Below, piece by piece: positions 49,963 through 61,900 of a stretch of DNA of 64,000 bases. The notes beneath the pieces were generated by a model that was given only the letters and a program-made list of their open reading frames with translations, was not told where the DNA came from and ran no database searches. Where the stretch lies: contig MCFH01000005.1 of the NCBI GenBank assembly GCA_002104945.1, positions 1,043,501 through 1,107,500 on the forward strand, read 5' to 3'. The translations under genes were made by a program, and so were the position numbers. The stretch's first letter is position 1, and every line of letters begins with the position of its first letter. The DNA is from Piromyces finnis (taxonomy: Eukaryota; Neocallimastigomycota; Neocallimastigomycetes; Neocallimastigales; Neocallimastigaceae).

Positions 49963-50640
49963 TTAATTGAAAATTAAAAGTAATAATAAAGTAGATAATG
50001 AAATTAGTAAAATGTTATTAATTTTCATGGTGGTAGTATCACTTGTAACATGTTGGGCTTTACATTCTTCAAATTCCATTAAAGAGATTATATTTTTTTA
50101 TATTTTTTTGTATTTAATTCGTTATTAGAAAACTTTCCAAAAGTATAGTGTGAGTCTTCATAGGCTAACAATTAATCAAGACTTATTTTTTCATATTTTT
50201 TAGCTAAGGATTCAGTACTTTTTTTTTTTTTTTTTTTGATTTACATTGTTTTTAAAAGTTTTCATTATTAAACTTTAAGAGAATGATATAATTCTTTATT
50301 TTCGTCTGCTTGATAACTTATATCAAAATCAATTAAATATATTTTTATCATGACGCAAAACCAGGTGAATTTATACAAATTGGATAATATTTCAACGAAT
50401 CTTTAAAGAAATTTTTACATTTTTCATTCATATAGCCAACACATGAAGATTTGTAATTATCTATTGTTAATATTAGGATAGCATTCTGCAAATTTAGGAT
50501 CCACTCTTTCTCATTCACTGAAGCTATTTACGATTACATCTTTGTTCATAATTGTAATTATTTTCTTAGTAACATAATTAGTCTTAAATGCAATAGTAAC
50601 AACTATAACTAACAATAAAATAATAACTTTTTTTTTTCTT
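49963..50640 (-). pseudogene. Decayed secreted, probably membrane-anchored Cys-containing protein
   Basis: Minus strand. At about 50640-50580 the frame reads KKKVIILLLVIVVTIAFK, a signal-peptide-like helix, though no ATG is found directly before it. It then gives ..VDPKFAECYPNINN after an in-frame TGA, and in another frame DNYKSSCVGYMNEKCKNFFK and SLKYYPICINSPGF. The last part (ATG near 50080, stop at 49963-49965) reads FEECKAQHVTSDTTT, then NNILLISLSTLLLLLIFN-stop. This is a hydrophobic C-terminal tail as in GPI-anchored proteins. GC content is raised compared with the flanks. I read this as a broken gene for a surface protein. Introns could rescue part of it, but stops and the lack of clear splice sites argue for decay. 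The family is not recognised. Confidence 0.45.
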
Positions 50641-53600
50641 AATTTAAATGATATACCAAATAATTTATGTTATTAAAATTTCTTTTTTATTATACTTTAT
50701 TTAGAATGTTAATAAATAAGTTTGATCAAATTTAATATGTATTAAAGTTTTTGTGTTACAAAACTATATAATATAGTTTTTTTATATTATTATTAAATTA
50801 CTATAAAATTAAAACTAAAATTATAAAAAAAACAATTTAAAGAAAGGTCCTTTTCCTTTTATAATAGTTCTATTATAAATTCATCATAAACAATTTTTGA
50901 CATTTCCTTTCATAAATAGCACTATCTTTATTAAATTCCTTTTAATTTATCATTCAAATTTAGTTTTTTGTTTGTTTAACCTTTTTTTTTTTTAAGTAAA
51001 GAACACCCCTATTAGAATTAGTTGAAGATAATTTAAATTTACAAACTTTCTCAAAAGGAGTTTGAAAATTTATACTAATAAAAATGGTTGAAAGTTAAAT
51101 ATAATATCAAAAAAGGATATATAATTTAATAATATTATTTTGTATTTGTAATCAATAATAACAACCTGAAAAAGTTAACCAGATGAATGATAATTAATTT
51201 CATTAATCAAATTTCAGATGGTATTCTAAACTATATTTTTTTTTTTTTACTAAAAACAATAATAAATAGTAAATAAAAAATAATAATATTAGAAGGGAAT
51301 TCTAAATATAAGAAGTTAGAAAATAAATGAACCTTATTAAACGAAAAAAAACAAAAATATAATTTGTTGGTAAATTGGGCCATTTTAATAGATTGAGGAT
51401 TCATTTTAATATTGTTATTTGATATATCCCATATCCTTTTATTCCTACATTATTTAAGAGTTGGATAATACATAACGTATTATTGTATTTTTATAAAATG
51501 TAAATGCTTGTATACAACATCTATTCATAATGTAGCGGCTAGTTTTCATAGTTGATAAATGTAAAAAAAAAAAAAGATTAATTATAATTGGTTTATCCTT
51601 CAAACCAAATTAGAAACTTTATTTTATATTAAAATCTGTTTTTTTTTATAACTATTATTTATAAATAATTAAAAATATTTATTTATACCTTTGTCATACT
51701 CTTTTTTTATTATTGTTATTATTATTATTATAACAAAAATAGGAAACTATTTGTTTCCTTTATTAGTTTTTTTTTTTTTTACATTATTTCTGTATTCTAT
51801 TCGATTTAAGATATATAGAATAGGAAATAGTTTGAAAATAGTTTGGAACATTTTGTACTTTTTAACTATTTTGAATCTAATGAAACTTTTATTTAGGTAG
51901 CTTTTTTATTTTAAATATTTAATATTTTTTATTTTTTAAAAAAATGTTATGGCCTATCCATTCCGTTTATTTATGATTGATTTTCTATCACTATGAAATG
52001 GCTTGGTATTTTTTTTTTTAATGATAGATGCAGTGGTTCAAAGCAATCTATCTATGATTTATTTATAATATCGTACTATCTTTTATTCCAATATTTTATA
52101 GACTTACAGGCACGCATAAATAGACGACACATTCAAATACACCCATCAACAACTTCATACTTTTTAAAGTTTTTTTTTTTTCAACAAAATCTTTTTAATC
52201 TCAAATAGATTCAAATTGATTCAACTATATTATTGAATTTCTGTGTAACCTTTTTTTTTTTAATGTTAAAAAAAGAATGAAATAAAAAATTTTCTAAAAT
52301 TAACCAATTAAAATTTGTAAAAAAAAAAAAAAACATTTTTTAAAAATGGTTTAAATAAGGAAAGAAAAAAAATTATTTGGGTATAATTAGTGGTAATGTT
52401 AAAAACCATCAACCATAAGATCTGGGATATAAAATGATTGAATAAAAGAAGATAAATGATAGTGATGATAAATCAAATCAAATAAAAAAAGGCATTTATT
52501 CATTAATCCTACATATTTATATTAAAGGTAATGAATTATTGTAAATTCTTAAAGATAAGATTGATAATTTCTATGGTAGTAATAGTTTAATAGGTAAAAT
52601 TAATAAGAATGATGTTGTATTAATACAATAATTTAAAAATGCCAACTAGTACTACTTTCATTTTTTTTAGAAATAACAATAGCAATCATTCATCACCATC
52701 AGCATCATCAATAGAAATATTAATTAATAGTGATAAACTTTTAAAATACAATTCTTTTAATATCAACTTTTATTCATTATGCCATTTAAACTACAATTAA
52801 TTGCTTTAGAATTAAACCATTAGAACACTAAACTAATGACTATTTTTCTTATTTTGTTTTATCTTTTTTAAAACCACACGCTTTAACATTTTTAATTTCA
52901 AATGCATACTAATATATTATAATATACACCAATATATTACCCTCAAAATAAATCAAATCAAAAAAAGGTAAAAAAATATTTTTTTTTTCAAGAGTGAATT
53001 AGATAGATATAGGAAAGTAGTAGAATGGGTGTAAATATAGGCCATTAAAAGTTATATATATTTATTTTTTTCTGTTTTTCTAAACTAAAGGTTAGTATTT
53101 GAAGATATGGCCTATATCATCCTCTTTCCCCTTCTTCTCTTAATTAGTATCTTTTAATAATAACACCAAAAATGTTTAATAATCCTTTATTTTAATTAAT
53201 ATTAATTTGATACCATTTTTATATATTATATGAATATATATTTCAATTAGTTTAATATATGTATGATTAATATTTTAGTGTATAATATTTTTTTTTAATT
53301 TTATAGTTTATCTTTATTAATTTTATCGCTTTATAGTTTTAATAATAATATATGTAATATTATATTGTAATATATTGTAAGAGTATCAAATATATACTAT
53401 TTTTTATATTCATTTATATATTAAAGATTTATTTTAATTTTTTTTTTTTTTAATCGCTTACTATTCATGTATTAATTAAAATTTAAATATACTCATTATA
53501 TATTATCCATTCAATATCCATTATTTATTTTTAAGTTTTAATATATTAGAATATTTAAGTATAATTAATTTAAAAATTTTTATTTTATTACTTTTAATAT

Positions 53601-54213
53601 ATTAATTTTTATTGTAGGTATATTGTAATATACAATTACATAATAATTTAAAAAAAAAAATATTTAATTAAATTAAAAAAAAAATTTATAATAATGAAAA
53701 AATTTTAAATATTTTTTTTTTTTTTTTTTTACTTTAATTATTTTTTTTAAAAAGTAGTAATTAATCACGATTTGTTTGAAGGCCGCCATCATTAAAGTAA
53801 AAAAAAAAAAAAACGAAACAACAATTATTTATTTAGTGTTATTATATTTTTATAATAAAGAATAAAAAAAAAAAAGCTTTTATATAAACTATTTTTAGAA
53901 ATAAAATTTGTTAAATAATAACTATAATTTAAAAAAATATTATTAAATCTTGACTATAAAAATAAATCTATTTTAATATATACAATACTTATTTAAATAT
54001 TAATTATAATTTTATATCATTTTATATTATTACTTCAAGTGTGCCATTACGTTAAATAAAGAATTATATTCAATTCCAATCAATTACAAATATTAAAAAA
54101 CTTTATATATTGTCAAACAATAGCAATAATAATAAAACAAATTTATATATTTTAAAAATTAAATAAATCAAACAATAATTTTATAAACATAAATAGTAAT
54201 TATAATATTCATC
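50641..54213. other. AT-rich intergenic region with a possible gene relic
   Basis: No intact gene. At 52431-52620 one + frame (..KKGIYSLILHIYIKGNELL, stop, ILKDKIDNFYGSNSLIGKIN..) looks protein-like and may be a relic. An 11-bp inverted repeat (ATATAGGCCAT at 53035, ATGGCCTATAT at 53107) is present. Frames at 51691-51900 and 51993-52208 are not convincing. The GC-rich word GGCCGCCATC at about 53781 stands out before the zinc-finger gene. Confidence 0.45.
52431..52790 (+). pseudogene. Possible gene relic
   Basis: In-frame reading from ATG 52431 meets TAA three codons on. It then runs DSDDKSNQIKKGIYSLILHI, a stop, ILKDKIDNFYGSNSLIGKIN and KNDVVLIQ, a stop, and continues in another frame with NNNSNHSSPSASSIEILINS. 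The amino-acid balance is more protein-like than the neighbouring AT frames. No family recognised; it may be chance. Confidence 0.25.
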
Positions 54214-57185
54214 ATGGAAACCACAGTTTGTAGTGACGATACAAAGCAAAGACTTCAAAATAAAATTACCGTAAATATTTATTTATTTTTTTTTTTGTTT
54301 ATAAGTAGTAAATTATGTATATTTAAAAAATTAAAATGTAATCATTGTTATATTATTAAACAAATATAAAAAATTATTTATAAAAATTTATTTATAATTA
54401 ATAAAGTTGGCTGTTAAATCAAAATTAACTGGTCATGGCATTGAAAATGCTGATGAACTTTCAGTAAAATGTATTGAAATGATGACTACTGGTCATTCTA
54501 AAGAAGAAATTCTTTCAGAACTTGAAAAATACTCTAAAGTCGAAGAAAATATTTCATTAGATCAAATGGAAAGACATAATAAATCATTTGTTGATTGGCT
54601 TTTTGGATATTCTAGTATTGTATCCGCTGTCTCTAAAGATACTGTTAGTACTCCATTAACTGAAGCAGATACAGAAGCTACTACAGAAAATCATTTAAAT
54701 AATCAATCAACTTCAGTTTCAACACCTCCAATTGATGATGTATCTGATGATGAAGATACAAAATTAGAAAAGAACTCTAATACTCCAGCAGCTATTGCTG
54801 AATCAGTATTAAAGCATGAACCAAGTTCAGATGATATTATTATTTCTGAAGATGATGATCTTGAAGATAATAGTTCAGTTGATTCTGATGATATCCCAGA
54901 ATTACAAAGCAGAGAAAGTGATAATGAACAAAATTTAACTTCAGAACCAAATACTGAAGAACAAAAGGTTGAAACTGAAGAAAAAGCCCCAGAAGTTGAA
55001 AAGAAACCAGAACTTCCAAAGAGAAGATCTTTTATTCGTATTAAGGAAGGAAAATCTGGTCGTTTTACTCCAATTAAAAGTGAAGATCGTCACAGCTTTG
55101 TCAAGCGTAACCTTGCCCGCGTTGCTAGTCAATTAGATATTGCTTCCCAAGTACAAAAAAAGATTATGTCACACGCTAATGCTGTTGCTAATGCTTCAGA
55201 AAGTCAAAATCTTAACAAGAAGAAAAGTACTGCTTCATTAAATGGTACTTTAGAAAAGAAAAAGTCATTTAGACGCGATAGTATTACTTCTAATGGAAGT
55301 ACAGGCCAATCTGTTTACTCTTCTACAAATGCTACATTTATGCAATCATTCGCCAATAAGAGCTTCCCAAAAACTTCAAAGACAACTTCATCTACTACTA
55401 CTACTTCTACAATTACTCCAAGTAAGTCAAAGGTTACTCGTTGTAGTTACTGGCCAAATTGTAATCGTGGTGATGAATGTAAATTCTGGCATCCAAAGGA
55501 ACTTTGTCCAAATTTAAATAATTGTCCAGATGGTGATCAATGCCTTTATATTCATCCAGCTATTCCACAAAGCCAATTAAATAAAAATAAGTTGAAAAAG
55601 AGTGAAAGTTCATTAGAAGTTAGTGAAAACTTTAATACACCAAAATATACTCTTCAAAAGAAATCATCAAGAATTTCACTTAATGGTACTATCAACCAAC
55701 AAGCTTCCCTTGTCAAAAAATCATCAAAAGCCAATTTAAAGGAATCTAGTTCTACCAATAATCTTCACGCTATTGAATGTAAATTCGGAGCTAATTGTAC
55801 ACGTCCAGATTGCAAATTTTCTCATCCAAGTCCAGCTGCTATATTAGCTGCAAATGCACTTAAAAAGAAGGATAGTAAATTATTAAAGGAAAAGAAGAGT
55901 TATGATGTACTTAAACATAAGGAATCAAGATCAAAATTAATTTCATCAGAAAATGAAGAAAAGGCTGAAGATGGTCAAACAATATTTGTAAATAACTAAT
56001 TTTTATAATATTTTTATATTTGTCTTTTTTTTTATTTTTTTTTTACATTAGCATTTATTTTTTTAAATAGTTAAAGCAACAATTTATCGTTTAACACTTT
56101 TTATAAGCAAGATTCTTTTTCATTCTTTAAAACTTTTCTGTGGTTTTTTTATCTTATTTTTTATCAGCATATTAATTTTTGTAGATGTTAATCATTAGTA
56201 TATAGAATTGAAAATTAAATAATAGGAAAAATATGATATATAATTTTAATTAACCAAAAAATAGGAATATTCAAAAAATTAACCATTGAGAAAGAGTTTA
56301 ATTTATTTATTAACGGGAAAATATATCTTAGCAATTCAATATCAATGACATTCAAATAATAATATCATAATATATCATCATTAATATTAAATGATGATGT
56401 GTATATAAGGAATATATATGCATTATCATTCACAAACATCATAGTTAAATTCAAAATATAAATATATTTTGATATAAATTATTTATAAATATTCATAATT
56501 AGAATTTAAAGTAGTTTAATATATTTTTATAATTTTACCTATGATAATAAATAATATATATTATTTTATTATTATAAGATTATATATATTTAAAAAAATT
56601 AAACCAAAAAAAAAAAAAAAAAAAAAAAAAAGAAAATTTCAATAAAAAATAATATATATTAAAAAAAAAAATAAAAAATGAAAAAGATTTTATTAAATTA
56701 TTAAAAATATATAATATGTTTAAACGGAGAAATAAATTCAGCAGAAATCTATATAAAAAAAAAAGTCAATGGGAAAATAAAACAGTGTGAAAAATAGAAA
56801 GATCATAAAAGTATTAGAAAGTGAATAATAGATACATATGTATAAAAGGGAAAAAAGAGTATAAAATAAGATAAAAGGAAAGAGTAAAAAAAAAAAAGTG
56901 AAATCTTGGAATCAATTCAAATTTTTGATGTGAAAAAAAAAATTGTGTATAATAAGAATAATCCATAGAAAAAAAAAAAGTTGATATACAAAAATTGATA
57001 TTATTTTTAAACGCATTTAATATACATTTATGTTTTTATTTTGAATTTTTTTTAATTTAATTTTTATAATATTATAATATTAACCTTTTTTATTTTTAAT
57101 AATATTCTACATTATTAAAATAAAACAGTGCCGCTTTGGTTCAGAATGTAAAAGACCAAACTGCAAATTTTTACATGAAGATTAA
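54214..57185 (+). CDS. Nab2/ZC3H14-like CCCH zinc-finger poly(A)-binding protein
   Basis: Three exons: 54214-54270, 54407-55987, 57129-57185; all junctions phase 0; 564 residues. Residues 1-100 (KQRLQNKITLAVKSKLTGHG.. ELEKY.. FVDWLFGY) fit the PWI-like N-terminal domain of Nab2/ZC3H14. A long acidic Ser-rich middle follows, then a basic stretch. Four CCCH fingers are seen: CSYWPNCNRGDECKFWH and CPNLNNCPDGDQCLYIH (C-x5-C-x5-C-x3-H), then CKFGANCTRPDCKFSH and CRFGSECKRPNCKFLH (C-x5-C-x4-C-x3-H). These are the spacings of the tandem Nab2-type fingers, which bind poly(A) RNA and act in nuclear mRNA export and tail-length control. The fourth finger is a 19-codon last exon after a 1141-base intron, far longer than the others in the window. 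If that intron is retained, the protein stops eight bases past the donor region and loses finger four (..TIFVNN). Confidence 0.85.
56606..56631 (+). repeat. 26-A tract in the long intron of the CCCH gene
   Basis: Exactly 26 consecutive A between ..TTAAACC and GAAAATTTC, in the sense orientation of the gene, about 620 bases after the donor. An equal 26-A tract lies in the 3' flank. Confidence 0.8.
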
Positions 57186-58974
57186 TTAATCAATGTAAAT
57201 CAATGATAACTTAACTCTATTTTTTAAATAATATTAAATTTTTTTCTACCCAAAAATGGTAATTATTTTGATTAAAAAATAATAGAAATATATATTAAAT
57301 ATTAAATTATAAAAGTGAAATTATACCTTTTAATTAATTTCTTTTTTTATTTTATTTTACTCGTATTTATATATAATAATTTAATGTAATATAGTTTTTT
57401 TTTTTTTTTTTTTTTATTTCCTTCATTTTTTCCTTATTTGTACAATATTTTCATTTCATTTATATAAACAAAAAAAAAAAAAAAAAAAAAAAAAACATAC
57501 GTAACATTTTATCATTTCTTTCTTGAAAAGAAATAATAATAAAAAAAAAAAGTAAAAGAAATCATTAATATTTAATATGTATATCTTAACCATCATTCTA
57601 TTATAATTTAATAATATATATTTATTTATTTATTAATTTATTATTTTTTTTAGTAGTATCTTTATATATATTATTTATTTAAAATATATAAAAAGCAAAA
57701 AATCAAAAAAAAAAAAAAAAAAAAAAAATTATAATAAAAAAATAAATAAATTATTTAATAATTATACACACAATAGATATTCAAATTTTAGTATTTGTAC
57801 ATAAAATGGCTCAATAAATTTAACAAAATGTAGGTGCTATTCCTCCATGAGTCATGATTATAATTTTATTTAATTTATTGTGGTAGAGAAAGAGAATTGA
57901 ATCATCAACTACCAAAAAAAAAAAATTTATTTAAAAACTATTTTATCGATTTAATATTTACGTTCATAGTTGATGTAACAAAAAAAAATAAAAGATTGAA
58001 AATATAAAAAAATGTATAATAATAATAGTAAAATATATATATATATATAAAGAAAATAATAATTAATAGCAAATATTATTATTATTATTATTATTATTAT
58101 TATCAGCATATAAATCATTAGATAGTTTCAGTATATGACTTATTATTTATAATTTTTGAATATCTGGACAGATGAACAAAAAAAAAAATTGTTTTATTGT
58201 ATCAAGGATTTTTTTTTTTCAAAGGAAAAATAAAATTGAGTATTAGTAGGAATAATTATACTATCTGTTTGTTTTTTTCTTTATATATTTATTAAAACAT
58301 AAAAATAAAATACATATTATCCTCATTATACTTTAAAAATTTTCAAATTTCAAAAAAAAAAAAAAAAAAAGGATAAGGGTTCTTGAAAACAATATTATTG
58401 GAAAAAATATTTAAAAAAAAAATAGATTTATAGTTTTTGGAGTTTTTTTTTTTTGGAGATTTATTTTTAAAAGTAAACCTAAAATATTATAATTAATTAT
58501 AAATAAATTATTGTGAAAACCTTATTATTTAATTTTTCAATAATAAATAAATTAAAAAAATAAAAAAATAAAAATAAAAATTATACTATGAAAATAATAG
58601 ATAATACATGGAATTAAAATAAAAAAAAGAGAGAAAAAAAAAGTTAAAATAATAATATTATAGAGTTGGTATAGGTTTTAAAGTTCAATTCTATTCCTTT
58701 TTAGCTTTATATAATACTACTTATCATTTTAATTCAAAAAGTTTTTTTTATTAAAATTCATATTGATATCCCTTTACCATTCTTTTAAAAAAAAAAAAAA
58801 TGTAATTTAAAATTTATATTATTGCAGTTGTAATGATATAAATTCGAAATAAAATAAAATAAAATAAATAAATACATATATATTATTAAAAAAAATTCTT
58901 TTATTAAATTAACCAATGTTACTGTTTACTAATACTTTTATGAATAGTGTCGAAATTGGGAAGCCAATGAAAAA
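57186..58974. other. Intergenic region, 3' flank of the CCCH gene
   Basis: AT-rich, with a 26-A tract at 57470-57495 (285 bases after the stop), another A-run at about 57709-57727, and (ATT)n at 58077-58101. No gene seen. Confidence 0.55.
57470..57495 (+). repeat. 26-A tract in the 3' flank of the CCCH gene
   Basis: 26 consecutive A between TATATAAAC and CATACG. If transcribed it lies in the 3' UTR of the Nab2-like gene. Long A-runs also follow other genes in this window. Confidence 0.75.
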
Positions 58975-61900
58975 ATGGATTTTTTTTATCATTTTTTTTT
59001 AATTATTCTATTGGTGATAAATTTCATTCCGGTACAATCAAAAGATATTATAATACATAATAATGATGAAACTTTTTTGAATTTACAAGAGGTTATTAAT
59101 AATCAAGATGATAAAAATATTACATTGAGATTTGTGGATAATTACTATAATATGACATTACTTCCTTACTCTATCGCAGTCACCGTTTCAAATAATATAA
59201 ATTTTGTAGGAAATGAAAATAAAACTATTTTTGATTATAATAATAATTATAAGGGAGTGTTTTGTTTTACTTTTGTAAAAAGTTCAAATTTATTCACTGT
59301 AAAACTAGAAAATATTATCTTTGAAAATTTCTCAACAAATTTTATAGAGTATACTGGGGTTCAAACATTTTTTATAAAATCTTACATCTATGATTTTCAA
59401 ATGATATATCACAATTGTGTATTTAGAAATAATAAATACAGTCTATTTCATTTTGATATTTTTTACGAAAATAAAGGGGATAAAAATGTTTCTCAAGTCA
59501 GTATAGAAGATTGTGATTTTTAGTATGTATAATATCAATGCAATATATATACTTTTTTTTTTTTCATTAATTTATGGTATTGATGTTTATATTTACTAAC
59601 CATAACATTATATTTTAAATAATAGTAATAATTCTTATAAAATGTTTTCCATTACCCATAACTCTAGTCAATATCGGTTAATTACAGACAATTATTTAGA
59701 TTTCATAATAAACTTTTATAATTGTAAATTTATTAATAGTATCCGACTAATTTATTCTGAATCTGCTTTAGTCAATATTAAAAATTGTTTGTAGAATATT
59801 TTTATATATACTATTTTTTTTTTAAACCTATAATAGTATTTTATTTATTTATCAATTAATAATCCCTATGAAATTTAATACAAAAAAAAAAAAAAAAAAA
59901 GAGAAAAAAAATATATATATATATATATATAATTTAATAATTAATACAATACAAATTTTTCAATAATTAATTTATAGGTTATTTTTCTGGTATTGTAGTA
60001 AATGAATTTTCAAACGATGTTATCTTCTACAAAACAAATTATAACCCTTCTGAATTATATATTACGGATTCAATATTCGAAAATATTCACATAAAAAATA
60101 ATTTACCAATGATTAAAAGTCAAAGAGTCCATTTAGAGTAATAATCCAATAGTATTTATGACATTTATAATAAACAATAGACAAGTTATTAGTATTTAAC
60201 TCTTTTTTTTACCATAAAATATTTTATTTATTCTATTTTTAATATTAATTTATATATTACTCAATAAATTAATCATTATTATTACACTTTTTTCATTGTT
60301 AGAATTACAAATACAACTTTTACCAATTGTTTTTCAGATTATGGTTATTTATTTTATATATGTAATCAAAATAACCAACAAATTATTATTAAAAATTCTG
60401 TATTTTCAAGTAAATAATAGAGAGAGAAACGTTATAATGATATAATTTTAAATTATATAATTAAAAAAGAATATTTGTAACAACTTATTTTATTCCTTTT
60501 TTTTTTTTTTTTTAAATATATAATAATTATTTAAAATAGATTTCACTTCTTTATTCAAAGGTGAATTTATTAACTATAATATTATTAATTCAATATTTCA
60601 AAATACCATTTTTACAAATTCAATTCCTGCTATTATTGATTCAAAGAATGCTATCATTTACATTTCAGATTCAAAGTTTAAAGATTTAAGGTAGCATATA
60701 ATAGTATATTTCATCATCCAAAGTTAAAGAGGATTAAATAAATATTAATGCATACATATATATATATATATATTCCTTTTTTTTTTTTTTTTTCTAATAA
60801 CTTAATTTAATAATTATATTTAACATAATAGTTTATCTATGGGTTTATTCGGAGAAGAAGGTCATTATTCTTTTAACAATATTGAATTAAGTAATATTAA
60901 AACAAATTCAAAAGCACTTCTTCATTTCATCTATTCAGATATTACTATTCATACAATGAAAGTAGAGAATATAGTATGTGTTGGAGATAGAAGTGATACT
61001 TCATTTATTTTATTAGATTCAGGCGAAAATAATATGAAAATTTCAATGAAGGATATTAAAATAAAAAATAGTTCATCTAACGGTCCATTTATTAAAATTA
61101 AAGGAAATTCAAGTAAAATCCATTTTGAAAATTTTAATTTAGTTAATGTTACTTCCTATGGATCTGTTATTGATATTATATCTAAAAAGGTAATATATAT
61201 ATTGAATATATTATATAGAGTAATGAAAATATATATGTAATATACATAAATTTGGTATAGATGAATAGATAAGAATATTTATTTTATTTTATTTTTTTTA
61301 ATAATAAATAAATGGGATAATAATAAACTTTAAGAGTGAAATTACCATGTCAAAAATCAATTTAGATCATAATATAAACAATGATAAATTGAATTGCGGA
61401 ATTATTCATTTTTGTAATGCCATTGATATTTCAATTTCTAATTCAGCCTTTAATAATAATCGTAGTAAAAGTAATGGTGGTGCTATGTATGACATCTATA
61501 ATATTATTAATATACCTAAGCTATTTTCAAAAAAAAAAAAAAAAAATAAAGTATTTTATAACATTTAATTTTTATGTATAATTATGAATATTGCAATGTC
61601 AAAAAAAAAAAAACTATTAATAGGTGTTTTAACGATTTATCAAGTATGAATATGAACCTAACATCAAATTTATTTGAAAATAATGAGGGTATTAATGGTG
61701 GGGCCTTATATTTTATAAATCATAAAAATGAACGTTTTAGTGATTATAATGACGCCGACCTATGGAAAATAAATATTGAAAATAATACTTTTATAGGAAA
61801 TAATGCAGAAAATTTCGGTGGCGCTTTATATTCAGAATTTAATAAACTCTACCTGGCAACAACAAAAAATAATAATATTATTAATAATAGTGCTGGAATT

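Noticed and set aside
51691-52208. Two short + frames (69 and 71 codons)
   Set aside because: Ile/Phe/Leu-rich with homopolymer Phe runs. Not distinguishable from background.
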